In this document: positions 7,906-16,804 of the stretch, in pieces
Layout of the letters: each line of letters starts with the position of its first letter
How positions within the stretch are numbered: the first letter of the stretch is position 1
Assembly: GCA_938020505.1 (NCBI GenBank)
Contig: CALIHR010000012.1
Location: 1 to 31,200, forward strand
Origin: an uncultured Actinobaculum sp.
Lineage (GTDB): Bacteria > Actinomycetota > Actinomycetes > Actinomycetales > Actinomycetaceae
Direction: 5' to 3'
Length of the DNA: 31,200 bases
Notes under the pieces: generated by a model
What the model was told of the DNA's origin: nothing
Seen by the model: the letters and a program-made list of their open reading frames with translations, nothing else
Databases searched by the model: none
Made by a program: the position numbers and the translations under genes

Positions 7906-8154
7906 TAAACGGCCATGCGCCACCGATCGCCCCAACCCCGTCGCTCGCGCCGACTTTCGATGGGCTCAAGCCGAAAAGTCCCCCATTGTCAGAACTTTCC
8001 CAGTGTCCGCGCGTGCACAGCAGAGTCACTGCAAAACCCAAGCAAATGCGAGCCCTCAAGACTCCCACATCCCACAGCAGAGTCAGGGTGTCCGGAGCCG
8101 GAGACTCGCGGGGCGCACGCGCGACAGCAGTTGCGGACGCCATGGTCCATCGCT

Positions 8155-8217
8155 CAAAGTCGCAGCCCTGAAAGTCAAAGTCGTAGCCCTGAAAGTCAAA
8201 GTCGTAGCCCTGAAAGT
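8155..8217. repeat. Three 21-bp tandem repeats between array 1 leader and effector operon
   Basis: Three copies of a 21-nt unit, CAAAGTCGYAGCCCTGAAAGT, start at 8155, 8176 and 8197. Copies 2 and 3 are identical and copy 1 differs at one base. They sit in the gene-free stretch 7906-8272, downstream of the last effector gene and upstream of the array 1 leader. I see no convincing gene or terminator there. Confidence 0.85.
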
Positions 8218-8272
8218 CGCATCACCGCAAGACGGGCGCGCAACAGCCACACACAGCACTCCCGGCGTCGGG

Positions 8273-11206
8273 CTACTTCTTTGATCTCGCCCTCTTTCCG
8301 CCGTTCCTGCTTTTCTTCTTCGATTTGCCGCCCGATGACTTTCCCTTTTTCTTCTGTTTTCTGGGCTGGACGGTCAGCGGTTGCTCCGCCTCTGAGCCGA
8401 AAAGGTCGACGGGAGAAAGCCCTCTGCCCTTCGCCGGGGACCCGGCGGGAGATTGAACGGCTTTCCTTTCTCCCTTCTTTCTTGGAGGAGTCACCGTCTG
8501 ATTGTTGGCTCTGTTTTCTTCGAGTGTCATATAGCGAACTTCGACCTCGCGGGCCTTGCCCTGCTCGCCTTGTCGAACGTCGTCGTACCCGTATGCCGCT
8601 CGCTGCATCGCCTCGACCCAGGGCTGTTCGTCGAGCTTGAATCTTCCGAGAACGGAAGAGAAGTCCGCGATGCCGGGCGACGGGCTTTCGGGCCCTGTCG
8701 GCATGTGGCCGAGGCATCCGTCCAGTGACTCATATCTTTCCGCGAGGTCCCCGCCTTTGTGCGCCGTCATGCTCGTGGCTCTCGCCTCGACGACGCCTAG
8801 CCCGAGCGGTTTGCCCAGGCCCATGCGCAAGTATCCGATCGGCGGCTTGGTCGCAGAGGATTCTGCCCGGCTTCCCTCCCTTTCGTCATGGGTGCGCCTG
8901 TCTCGCACGCTTCGCGGCACGAGGTTCTCCGGGGTGAGAACCCACAGGAGGGCTGCGAGTTCCTCCTGGGCGAGGTCTGTGAAACGGATCCGGCAACGCA
9001 ATACCGAACCTGCCTGTATGAAAGAGGCGACGAGGAGGGAAACCTTGACGTTCTCTTCAGTCTCCTTTCCATTGGCAAGGACTTGCCCGCCCGCCGAGGG
9101 AAGCTCGTTCCGCCCCAAACGGCAACGGTGCACGGGGTATGCGGCGATTCCCAAGAATTGCCCACGTGAGAAACACTCGCTGCGCGCAATCGCCTGACGG
9201 CTCGAATCTTGAGCATTCGCCTTGGCCGAGGTACTCCCGGAGGCCGCCGCGCTTCCCGGCGTTGACGCACTGTCCGGTGCCGGGGCGCCCGCAGAGCTTG
9301 GCGTCTTACCGTTCTCGTCCGTGAGGAACCTGCGGGCCGACGACGGCTTGGGCTCCAGCAACGGCGGAAGAAAATGTGGCTCCTTCAGGTTGCACACAGT
9401 TTTCAGCGAGGGGTCGAACGCGTTCGGCCCGGAGGCGTCGATCGGGCCGAACTCGATTCGTCCGCGAAGGGCGACGTCGCCGGGAAAGCCGCTCTGAGCC
9501 TCGTCGCCTCCGGTTTTCTGCACGACGTATCCGAAAAGCCGATCGGCCGCCGAAGCCTCCCCGGCCTCAGAAAGCGGAAGAGCCTTCTGATCCTTCGCGA
9601 GCTCCCACGGGCTCTTCGAGTAGGCGTGCCGTCCGACCATGACGGGAACGAGTTCGCGGACCGTGGTCTGGTCTGCGTCGAGCACCGCGTATGCAAGGTC
9701 GCCTTTCTCGAGCGCCGCAAAGTCTGGATCGCCGGGTTTGAGGGCGTTGGACTCGCTCTTGTCCGCCATGCGGGTGAAACGATTGGGCAGAGGCGCTTCC
9801 GCCCTTTCACCCTTCTCTATCTCCTGTCTTCTGAGGGACAGATAGCTGGTGATGATGTCCTTGTAGGATTGGTGGACGGACGAGGGCGCGACGGCGAACT
9901 CGCTTTGGTTCGGGTCCATCTTGAAGAAGAAGCGCTCATCGTGTTTCTTCTCGAACAATTGACCCGCGGATTTGCCGTCGGGGGCTGTGCGGTAGGCGTA
10001 GCCCCAGGCGGTTCTTGTCTCAGGCTTTCCGCAGTGCGCGTCCCGGTTGCGGACGCCGTTCTTCTCCGATTCGCCCGACCGTCTTTCCGATTCGCGCCGC
10101 CTTCCTGATTCGGCCAGCCGCTCTTTCGAGTCGCCTTGAAGGTCGCGTGCCGACCTCTCCATTGTCGAATTGGAAAAAGAGACGATCTCCTCGCCGACGT
10201 TGAAGAGGCGGTGCTTCTTTCCGGCGTCGTCGAAAATGTCTGTGACTACCCAATAAGCGTAGAGCGGGGCCTTGCGCTGACCTTGAATGCACAGGGTCAT
10301 CGTGCAACGAACCCGCTCGCCGTGCGGGGCGAGGCGGCGGGCTTCCTTGAAAGACTCATTGTTGACGGGTTTGATGTGCTTGCTTTCGCGGTCGGGGAGC
10401 GCCGCCGCCCTCAGGATCGAGTACTCCTTCGTGCCGTCGTCGGAGCTGCGCACCGATTCGTGCGGCGTCGTTCCCCGCAACAGCTCGAGCTTCAGGGAGC
10501 CGTCGCCGCGTGCCTCCTCCACTCGCACCGGAACAAGCATGAGAGCGCTGGCCGGATCGCCCCTATATGTGAGCTGGGCGCGATGGAACGAGTCGGTGCG
10601 CCGCAGCTTGTTTGAAGAGGACGGATGCGCGCCGAACACGCGAAAACGCGAGGCTGTCAGGGTTTCGTAGGCGCGCGAGACCATTCCCTTGACCATCGTC
10701 GGGCTGACGAAAGGCTCTTCGGGCGTGCCGTCCTCGCATTCTTCGCTTCGGCGGCTTCCCGAGACCTCGCTGGTGGGGGCCTCGCTGTCCTCCTCCGTGC
10801 CGCTTTGGTCGCCGTCGTGCTTTTGGGCGTCGTCATGTTTTTGGGCGTCGTCATGCTTCCCGAAGACCAGAGGGGTGTGAACCGTCATCTCCACGTCGAT
10901 CGAGCCCGACCACCTATCGGGCTTCAGGAGGTCGTGACCGCTGGCGACGCCGTCGTCGAAGAGCGTCTCGGGGAATGCGCCGACGGCGTTGCGAACGTCC
11001 GTCGCGTGAGCTTGTGCCTCCTTCGCACGAGCTTGTGCCTCCGCCGTGTGAGCTTGCGCTTCTTTCGCGTGAGCTTGCACTTCCGCTGCGTGAGCTTGCG
11101 CCCGCGCTCGAAGCAGCGGTATCCGATTGACGGCCGAATGGAACGGCTGAAAGTCTGCCGGCGACTGGCTGGGAGCGCGGGACTCGTCGGTGTTTTTCTC
11201 ACTCAT
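8273..11206 (-). CDS. TIGR03986-like CRISPR RAMP protein, copy B
   Basis: A 977-residue RAMP (Cas7-superfamily) protein, last gene of the effector operon, predicted to be a backbone or accessory subunit of the crRNP. It starts FHSAVNRIPLLR and continues SGSIDVEMTVHTPLVFG, then FVSPTMVKGMVSRAYETLT (about 165-183), LTYRGDP, and near the C-terminus LRMGLGKPLGLGVVEAR (about 790-807), a Gly-rich RAMP loop. This order matches the TIGR03986 family as I know it. It is a clear paralogue of the 830-residue protein immediately upstream. Oddities: an N-terminal AQAHAKE heptad-repeat insert (11004-11108), a KHDDAQ repeat insert (about 10814-10859), and a Lys/Arg/Ser-rich C-terminal tail. It starts 18 nt after the upstream stop. 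No catalytic residue can be assigned with confidence. Confidence 0.82.
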   Translation of the reverse strand: MSEKNTDESRAPSQSPADFQPFHSAVNRIPLLRARAQAHAAEVQAHAKEAQAHTAEAQARAKEAQAHATDVRNAVGAFPETLFDDGVASGHDLLKPDRWSGSIDVEMTVHTPLVFGKHDDAQKHDDAQKHDGDQSGTEEDSEAPTSEVSGSRRSEECEDGTPEEPFVSPTMVKGMVSRAYETLTASRFRVFGAHPSSSNKLRRTDSFHRAQLTYRGDPASALMLVPVRVEEARGDGSLKLELLRGTTPHESVRSSDDGTKEYSILRAAALPDRESKHIKPVNNESFKEARRLAPHGERVRCTMTLCIQGQRKAPLYAYWVVTDIFDDAGKKHRLFNVGEEIVSFSNSTMERSARDLQGDSKERLAESGRRRESERRSGESEKNGVRNRDAHCGKPETRTAWGYAYRTAPDGKSAGQLFEKKHDERFFFKMDPNQSEFAVAPSSVHQSYKDIITSYLSLRRQEIEKGERAEAPLPNRFTRMADKSESNALKPGDPDFAALEKGDLAYAVLDADQTTVRELVPVMVGRHAYSKSPWELAKDQKALPLSEAGEASAADRLFGYVVQKTGGDEAQSGFPGDVALRGRIEFGPIDASGPNAFDPSLKTVCNLKEPHFLPPLLEPKPSSARRFLTDENGKTPSSAGAPAPDSASTPGSAAASGSTSAKANAQDSSRQAIARSECFSRGQFLGIAAYPVHRCRLGRNELPSAGGQVLANGKETEENVKVSLLVASFIQAGSVLRCRIRFTDLAQEELAALLWVLTPENLVPRSVRDRRTHDEREGSRAESSATKPPIGYLRMGLGKPLGLGVVEARATSMTAHKGGDLAERYESLDGCLGHMPTGPESPSPGIADFSSVLGRFKLDEQPWVEAMQRAAYGYDDVRQGEQGKAREVEVRYMTLEENRANNQTVTPPRKKGERKAVQSPAGSPAKGRGLSPVDLFGSEAEQPLTVQPRKQKKKGKSSGGKSKKKSRNGGKRARSKK
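11004..11108 (-). repeat. Five 21-bp tandem repeats within the TIGR03986-like gene, copy B
   Basis: Five 21-nt units start at 11004, 11025, 11046, 11067 and 11088, each with GTGAGCTTG or a close variant on the + strand. They encode heptads of the type AQAHAKE/AQAHTAE near the N-terminus, likely a helical, Ala-rich extension. The paralogous gene (11225-13717) lacks them, so the expansion happened after the duplication. Confidence 0.85.
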
Positions 11207-11224
11207 GGCGCGTTTCCAGACGTG

Positions 11225-13717
11225 TCAGTCCGTCGAGATCCTCATCGGGGACGGGCGGTATGTTTTGGGGCTCGGCGAAGAGCCGCAAAGGTCAGCAGGC
11301 GACAAGCCGCGGCCCTCCTGCGGTTCGCCGGTTTTGCTGTTCGTCTGATTGTTCGCCTTGTTTTCCTCCAGGGACATATAACGCACTTCGACGCCGTCGT
11401 CATAGCCGTAGGCCGCACGCTGCATCGCCTGGATCCACGGCAGGCGGTCAAGGTCCAAGCGGCAATTGGGATCGACCTCGCGCATGAGCTTCTTCAAGGA
11501 GAACCTTGACGGCTTGCGCGTCTTGGCCCCGAAACCGAGGCATGCCTCCAGCGATTCGTAGGATTTTGCGAGACTTCGCCCGCGCCAGGCTTTCAAGCCG
11601 CCTTCGGCGATGCGCACTTCCACGGCGCCCAGACCGAACGGTTTGCCCAAGCCCATTCGCAGGAATCCGACGGGTTTGGCGGGTTCCTCGCCGTCCTCTT
11701 TGCCGGCTTCGCCTTTGGCCTTGCCTTCAGTCTTGCCAGCGTGCTTGCGCACCTCCAACGGGACGAGGTTTTCCGGAGTAAGCACCCACACGAGGGCCGC
11801 CAGCTCGAATTTGCTGAGATTTTCGTAACGCAAGGTGCACTTGAGCGAGCTTCCGGCTTTGATCCACGTTTTGGCGGTGATCCGGACGTCGTCGTTGCCC
11901 TGCTCGAGGTCGAGCTGGGGAAGCTCGGTTGCGCTTCTGAGGAAGCCGGTTTCGTCGACTTGCGGTTCGCGGTGAACGGGGTAGGCCGCCGCGCCGAGGA
12001 GCTGCCCCGGCCCGAAATACTCTCTCCGGGCAAGGAGACGCCGTTCCTCTTTTTCTTCTTTGGCGCTGGCTTCTTGTTTTCTCTCATTTGGAGCGTTGCC
12101 GGCGCTCTCATTGTCTCTTTTGACACGAAGAGTGGCACCGTCGGAGCCCGTCAGGAAGCGCCGGGCGGAAGAGACCTTCGGCTCGAGCAGCGGCGCCAGC
12201 TTCTTCTCCTTGCAGCACACTTTCGCGCCGGACGAGTCGACCGGCCCGAAGGAGACACGTCCGCGATAGGCGACGTCGCCGCCCTTTGCGTTCCCCATCG
12301 TTTCCGGCACGACGTAGCCGAAAAGCCTGTCGGCCGGAGAGGCCTCGTCGCGATTCTTCAGGGGCGCAACCAGCTGATTCTCGGCGAGTTCCCGCGGACT
12401 GCTCCGATACGCTCGCCGTCCGACCATTGTGGGCAGAACTTCGCATACGGTGATGTTCTTGCACGTTTTGCCGTAGCAGTCTGGCACCTCGTCAGTGTCG
12501 AGGCGGACGAAGACGAGGTCGCCCTCCGCGAGGATCGGCGCCGGAGCGCTGCCGGTTGGCTCGGATGTGCCGCCGGCTGGCGCCGGTGCGTCGTCGGGCT
12601 CGTCGTCGGGCTGTGCGGAAGCGCCTTTTGCGGCCGGATTTTCGCGCTTTTGCGACGCGCGATTGAGCAGATGAGGCTCGGGCCCCTTGTATTCGTCCGA
12701 TTCCTTGCGATAACTCTCGACGATCAGCCTGTAGTCGCGAATGTTCGTTTCAGTGAGCCGCAGAATCGTTCCCGAGATGTCTTTCCCCAAAGAATCGATC
12801 TTGAAGAAGAACCTCTCGTACTTCTTGTTCTCGAACAAGTCGCTTGCAAACTTGCCTTCGGGTGCTGTGCGGCAGGCGTACCCCTCAACCTCAATGGGTC
12901 TGGCACTCCGATCTCGCGTAACACGGAAGAACTCTTCAAGTTCACCGGTGTCCTTGCGCCGCACATGCGTAACTACGGGCTTGCCGTCTTTGAGGCGAGT
13001 CAAACCGACACGAACCGGATCCCCGTGGGGAGTCAACGAGCGAAACCTCTTGAGTACCTGCTCCGCAGGCGGAAGAAGTCCGGCTCCGGGTACTCGCGGG
13101 CGCTGAGGCGCTCTCGCGTTTGGGGCTGGCTGCGCGTGGCCTTCGCGAACGACTTCGACGCCTTCGATGTTCAGGGAGTCGACCAGAAGCGCCATCTCGT
13201 TCTTTTCGCCCTTGCCGTTGAGGATTTCGACGGCGAGGTTGCCGGCCTCGTCGCGGCAGACCCTCGCGGGAAAGAGCTGATTCGCCTGCGACGGGTCCAC
13301 CCGATAGGTGAGCGGGTCACGATGCTCGCCGAACACTCGGAAGCGCGAGGCCGTTAAGGTTTCGTAGGCGCGCGAGACCATTCCCTTGACCATCGTCGGG
13401 CTGACGAACGGCCGCCCTGAACCGTCCATCGGCACTTCGATGACGTTCCTAGAGCCGGGAATCCTCTCGGTTGCGTCGGATTCCTTTATTCGATTGCCTT
13501 CGGCGTCCTCCTTATATTGATTCCCGAAAACGAGCGGAGTGCGGACCTTCATCTCAAGGTCGATCGTGCCCGACCATCCCTCGTCCGCAAGCCGGTCGTG
13601 GCCGGGGGCTTTGCCATCGTCGAAGACGTCTTTTGGCAGCGCTCCTTCGGCGACGAAGTATTGCGCACTCCGGCGAAGAACCGGAATCCGATTGACCGCT
13701 GAATGGAATGTGCCCAT
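11225..13717 (-). CDS. TIGR03986-like CRISPR RAMP protein, copy A
   Basis: An 830-residue RAMP starting MGTFHSAVNRIPVLRR, with SGTIDLEMKVRTPLVFG (about 49-65), FVSPTMVKGMVSRAYETLT (about 103-120), LTYRVDP, ADRLFGYVVPE, and LRMGLGKPFGLGAVEVR (about 680-697), then YGYDDGVEVRYMSLEENKANNQT. The pattern fits the TIGR03986 family, which occurs with other RAMPs in type III-D-like loci. Paralogue B shares the whole architecture, including a 51-nt stretch of identical DNA over the FVSPTMVKGM motif. ATG 13717 is preceded by a purine-rich GGAAGGAAAA. A 74-nt gap separates it from the upstream gene. Role inferred from family and operon; the precise position in the complex is unknown. Confidence 0.83.
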   Translation of the reverse strand: MGTFHSAVNRIPVLRRSAQYFVAEGALPKDVFDDGKAPGHDRLADEGWSGTIDLEMKVRTPLVFGNQYKEDAEGNRIKESDATERIPGSRNVIEVPMDGSGRPFVSPTMVKGMVSRAYETLTASRFRVFGEHRDPLTYRVDPSQANQLFPARVCRDEAGNLAVEILNGKGEKNEMALLVDSLNIEGVEVVREGHAQPAPNARAPQRPRVPGAGLLPPAEQVLKRFRSLTPHGDPVRVGLTRLKDGKPVVTHVRRKDTGELEEFFRVTRDRSARPIEVEGYACRTAPEGKFASDLFENKKYERFFFKIDSLGKDISGTILRLTETNIRDYRLIVESYRKESDEYKGPEPHLLNRASQKRENPAAKGASAQPDDEPDDAPAPAGGTSEPTGSAPAPILAEGDLVFVRLDTDEVPDCYGKTCKNITVCEVLPTMVGRRAYRSSPRELAENQLVAPLKNRDEASPADRLFGYVVPETMGNAKGGDVAYRGRVSFGPVDSSGAKVCCKEKKLAPLLEPKVSSARRFLTGSDGATLRVKRDNESAGNAPNERKQEASAKEEKEERRLLARREYFGPGQLLGAAAYPVHREPQVDETGFLRSATELPQLDLEQGNDDVRITAKTWIKAGSSLKCTLRYENLSKFELAALVWVLTPENLVPLEVRKHAGKTEGKAKGEAGKEDGEEPAKPVGFLRMGLGKPFGLGAVEVRIAEGGLKAWRGRSLAKSYESLEACLGFGAKTRKPSRFSLKKLMREVDPNCRLDLDRLPWIQAMQRAAYGYDDGVEVRYMSLEENKANNQTNSKTGEPQEGRGLSPADLCGSSPSPKTYRPSPMRISTD

Positions 13718-13791
13718 GTCAGTTTTCCTTCCCTGTTGCCGTGAGCCGCCGTGCTCTGGCCGGTCTTCCGATCATTTTTCTGCGCACTTTC

Positions 13792-14661
13792 TTACGCCCA
13801 CCTTCCGGTCATGAGCTCGTCGGCGAACACCGTGTTGCCGAACTTCGGCTCCTCTTTGCTGAACTCCGGCTCCTCGACAAAGACCTCTATGCTGCGCATG
13901 ATGTCGGTTTCGTCGAGCTCTTTCTTGCCGGAGATGTCCGCGCCGTGTTGAAGGTACTCGTTCACTCGGTACCAGCACCTTTGGCGGAGCGTTTTCGCCT
14001 CGTTGTCTTTGTTCGTCCCGTTGTCTTCCGCTTTTTCATGCGCGGTTGCGTTGTGCTCTTCGCCTTCTCGAAGCCGTTCGACGACGATCTCCGCGCGGCC
14101 GTTCCCGTTGAGCCAGCGAATCTCGCGGGCGAGGACGCCGCCGTTCGAATCGGAATCGTTCGCCGCCTTGCTCGATTCGGAATTGTTCGCTGTTTCACCT
14201 GATTCGCGATTGCTCGCGGATCTACCCGGTTGGGGGCTTTCCGAGGAGCTCTCTGGGGCAATCACCTGCCACAGGCGCAGCTCGTACACGGTGTTGAGGG
14301 GGACGCGTTCATGCGATGAATCGACGAGCGGCGAGGCGGCGGCGTCGACCCTGACGATCGCCTTCGCGCCCGACGTCGTATAGGCGATCCCTTGGAGAAC
14401 GTGAAATTTGGAAGCTTGGGACGGGCTTCCAGATTCGTCTCCCTGTCCGGGGGCCTCCTGTGCGGATGCGAGCTGCTGTGTCAGTTCCGCTGCGGCTGCT
14501 CGGACGCGCTCCAATGCGTCGCTGAGCGTTGCGTTCGGGATGAAGACGCGACTCCACTTTGCTTTACAGAGCGGGGTGGAAAGGTCTTTCGTGCCAGCGG
14601 ATTCCGCGCTTTTGCGCGACCTGCCGCTGTTCTGTTGTGTTGCGGGGGTATTCTGACTCAT
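13792..14661 (-). CDS. Csx19/TIGR03984-like type III protein (tentative)
   Basis: A 289-residue protein overlapping the tandem Csm3-like gene by ATGA. It contains KFHVLQGIAYTTSG, a VYELRLWQVIAPE segment, REIRWLNGNGRAEIVVERL and, near the C-terminus, CWYRVNEYLQHG. These resemble the paired ELRW-type strands and final EY segment that I associate with Csx19/TIGR03984 proteins. Those occur with TIGR03986 and Csx10 in type III-D loci, so context agrees. The Ser/Asn-rich insert (about residues 150-175, ESGETANNSESSKAAND) and an acidic stretch are low-complexity. No nuclease motif is visible. It could also be a divergent small subunit; profile or structure comparison would settle this. Confidence 0.5.
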   Translation of the reverse strand: MSQNTPATQQNSGRSRKSAESAGTKDLSTPLCKAKWSRVFIPNATLSDALERVRAAAAELTQQLASAQEAPGQGDESGSPSQASKFHVLQGIAYTTSGAKAIVRVDAAASPLVDSSHERVPLNTVYELRLWQVIAPESSSESPQPGRSASNRESGETANNSESSKAANDSDSNGGVLAREIRWLNGNGRAEIVVERLREGEEHNATAHEKAEDNGTNKDNEAKTLRQRCWYRVNEYLQHGADISGKKELDETDIMRSIEVFVEEPEFSKEEPKFGNTVFADELMTGRWA

Positions 14662-16532
14662 CGTTGTGCCTTCTTGTCCTTCTCGTTAAGAAAGTCCGTC
14701 CAATTGAGGTCCAAACCGTCAGCCGCGCCTTCTTGGAGCTTCTCGTTGACGCCTCGGAGCTGGGCGAGGAGTTTCTCCGCCACTGATTCGCCGTCGTCAC
14801 CGTGAATGTCCCACTCTTGCGCAGGCGGAGGCAGGATGTCTTCAGGCCCCTTTATAGTTAAGCGGTTGACCTTCACTTCGCCCATTCCTCGGGTTCCGCG
14901 GCTGCCCAACGGAAGCGTCCCGGTTGCGAGTTCCGCGAGGGTCAAGCCCAGCAGGCAGATTGCGGCCTGTTGGCGGCGGAGTGCGGTTTTGTCGCGTCGG
15001 TTGTCTGCGCCGTGAGCGGCCTGCGATCCGCTGTCGTGTCGAGGCCCGCCGTCGCCTTTCGATCCGGCGTTGGCCTTCGGCCCGGCGTCGGCTTGAGGCC
15101 CATCGTCACTTTGCGAAGGCCCGACGATTCGTTCGGGGTCGACCTCGATGCGAAGCACATTCCACTTAGGGACCGGGTATTTTTCCTCGTAGAGTCCGCC
15201 GTCGATCACTCCTCCTGTCCATCGGTCGCCGGCATTGTGGGTGACTGTGCGCAGCTTTTCAGCTTTGTTGTCTTCGCTCGGAATGGAAAGCGTGTCGAGG
15301 ACGGTCACCGCCCCGCGTTGCTCCGTCGCTCCAAACAGCGCGCGGACGAGTGTCGGATCGTTGGCGAGCTGGTCGTGCACAGGCGTATTGGACCAATCTG
15401 GCGCCTCGTTTTCGCGCTTCCGGTAAAGAATCGTCCGAGCGATTCTTGAAGCGCGCGTGCGAAGCGCGCCTCGGACCGAGCTTCCGGGAAGCACCAGAGG
15501 GGCCTTCTGCTCGTCGTCGTCCGTCTTGTATGCACGCAACGGGCGCGCCACATTCAGTTTTTCCTTGGCACCCTTTTGCCCATCGGGATTTTCGACTTCG
15601 CCTTGGGGCCCTTCGGACGCCCCTGGTTTCGCGGCGTCCTGTTGCTTCTCTTCTTGCTTCTTTTCGTCAGTTTCGGCGACGAGAATTCCGGTTGGGCTTT
15701 CCCAGTGGATGTCGATAGTGATTCGGTTGTCGGCGCCGAGCTTTGCCGGTCCGACGCCGTCGGTCCCACTAATGGGCTTCCCTTTCAGCCAGGCCTTGAG
15801 GCCTTCGACGTCGTCGAGACGTGCCTTCGTGAGCGAGTAAGGGGGTTTGCCGTCCTTGATCTCGCTCGGCTCGGCGATCCTCACGCGCCCCCAGCCTGCG
15901 CCCTTGCGTTTTCCGAAGGCGACGCGGTCCGAATCGAGGAGGCCCAGAATGACGGAGAAGAGCCGTTCGACGTCCGCCTCGAGCTCTTCGATCGCAGGCT
16001 CGTCTCCTTTCGCGAACCGGCGCGGGTCGACTTCAGCGGTGATCGCCAGACGGAGTTCCTGCCCGGCGGGCGCCACTTCGTGGAAGAAGAGCGCGCCGTC
16101 GCCCGCCGATCCCCAGTAGCGATCGATGGCGATGCCCGGGCGGTGCATGAACGAATCCGCCTTCATGACGCCTCCGAGGGACACCGTTTCGAAGGTCAGC
16201 GCCGACGCCCAGCCGGAAGGCGCGTCGTCTCCGCCCTTGGCCTCTTCCCGCCCCCACAGGTCCTTCAACCTCTGGGAGGCTGGGATTTCGGGGTCTTTGA
16301 CAAGATTGAGGTCGAGAGCCTCGAAGAACGCGGCCCGCAGCGCGCCCTTGACCGAACGGCCCGTCAACACGGGCGTTCCGCTGGCATTGCGCGCGAATCG
16401 TTGCGGGACGGCCCTTCGCTCGTCGTTGCCGATCGCTTTTGGCGTTCTGTCGACTTCCTCCTCCGGCCCGCCGGAGTGGATGGGCGACGTCGTCACCAGA
16501 ACGACGTCGAGCCTGTATCGCGTAAGACTCAT
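14658..16532 (-). CDS. Tandem Csm3-like (Cas7) RAMP fusion
   Basis: A 624-residue protein with two Cas7/RAMP units. Unit 1 (about 1-270) has HSGGPEEEVDRTP, GRSVKGALRAAF and the Gly-rich loop FGKRKGAGWGRV (about 205-216). Asp28 in EEVD lies where Csm3 keeps its RNA-cleaving Asp, so it is a candidate catalytic residue. Unit 2 (about 280-624) has IDIHWESPTGILV, LPGSSVRGALRTRAS (about 345), HNAGDRWTGGVIDGGLYEE and LGSRGTRGMGEVKV (about 540). It would form two backbone positions of the type III complex in one chain. Insertions: a charged Lys/Glu/Gln linker after unit 2's first strand and an Asp/Ala/Gly/Pro tandem-repeat linker (around 15036-15108). ATGA overlaps on both sides imply translational coupling. 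Confidence 0.85.
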   Translation of the reverse strand: MSLTRYRLDVVLVTTSPIHSGGPEEEVDRTPKAIGNDERRAVPQRFARNASGTPVLTGRSVKGALRAAFFEALDLNLVKDPEIPASQRLKDLWGREEAKGGDDAPSGWASALTFETVSLGGVMKADSFMHRPGIAIDRYWGSAGDGALFFHEVAPAGQELRLAITAEVDPRRFAKGDEPAIEELEADVERLFSVILGLLDSDRVAFGKRKGAGWGRVRIAEPSEIKDGKPPYSLTKARLDDVEGLKAWLKGKPISGTDGVGPAKLGADNRITIDIHWESPTGILVAETDEKKQEEKQQDAAKPGASEGPQGEVENPDGQKGAKEKLNVARPLRAYKTDDDEQKAPLVLPGSSVRGALRTRASRIARTILYRKRENEAPDWSNTPVHDQLANDPTLVRALFGATEQRGAVTVLDTLSIPSEDNKAEKLRTVTHNAGDRWTGGVIDGGLYEEKYPVPKWNVLRIEVDPERIVGPSQSDDGPQADAGPKANAGSKGDGGPRHDSGSQAAHGADNRRDKTALRRQQAAICLLGLTLAELATGTLPLGSRGTRGMGEVKVNRLTIKGPEDILPPPAQEWDIHGDDGESVAEKLLAQLRGVNEKLQEGAADGLDLNWTDFLNEKDKKAQR

Positions 16533-16804
16533 CGGTTCTCCTCCTTGGCGGTTTCTTTGGACGGCGACGTCGGATTCGCGTTAAGCAGCGTCACTACGCT
16601 GGCGTTGAGCCGTGCCGCCGAGACAACGTTGAGCTGTGCTGTCGAGGTGGCGTCGTGCGGCGTCGGATTGGCGCTGGTTAGTGTTGTTGGGTTGGCGACG
16701 TGCGACATCGCCAGATTGGGGCCGGTTTGCATTCTCAGATTGGCGATCTGTGACGTCGCCAGATTCGCATTGGATTGTTGGTGAGTTAAGGTTGTAAGTT
16801 TCAT
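16529..16804 (-). CDS. 91-residue octapeptide-repeat ORF, unknown function
   Basis: A small ORF joined to both neighbours by ATGA: its ATG overlaps the stop of the Csx10-like gene (16801-16804) and its stop overlaps the start of the tandem Csm3-like gene (16529-16532). The product begins MKLTTLTHQQSNANLATSQI and is largely a degenerate eight-residue repeat (ANLATSQI, ANLRMQTG, PNLAMSHV, ANPTTLTS), encoded by a 24-nt tandem repeat. It ends in a charged KETAKEENR tail. I recognise no family. Exact coupling on both sides supports translation; the repeat could merely be an expanded coupling spacer. A Cas11-type small subunit is conceivable but unsupported by sequence. Confidence 0.55.
   Translation of the reverse strand: MKLTTLTHQQSNANLATSQIANLRMQTGPNLAMSHVANPTTLTSANPTPHDATSTAQLNVVSAARLNASVVTLLNANPTSPSKETAKEENR

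Noticed and set aside
6514..8171. Long open frames across array 1 with repeated VWCWVLID or NTPCGAGCLST peptides.
   Set aside because: They are translations of CRISPR repeats and spacers in three frames, not genes.
11741..13357. A 538-codon + strand open frame antisense to a TIGR03986-like gene.
   Set aside because: Composition is typical of a shadow frame; the - strand frame has clear RAMP motifs.
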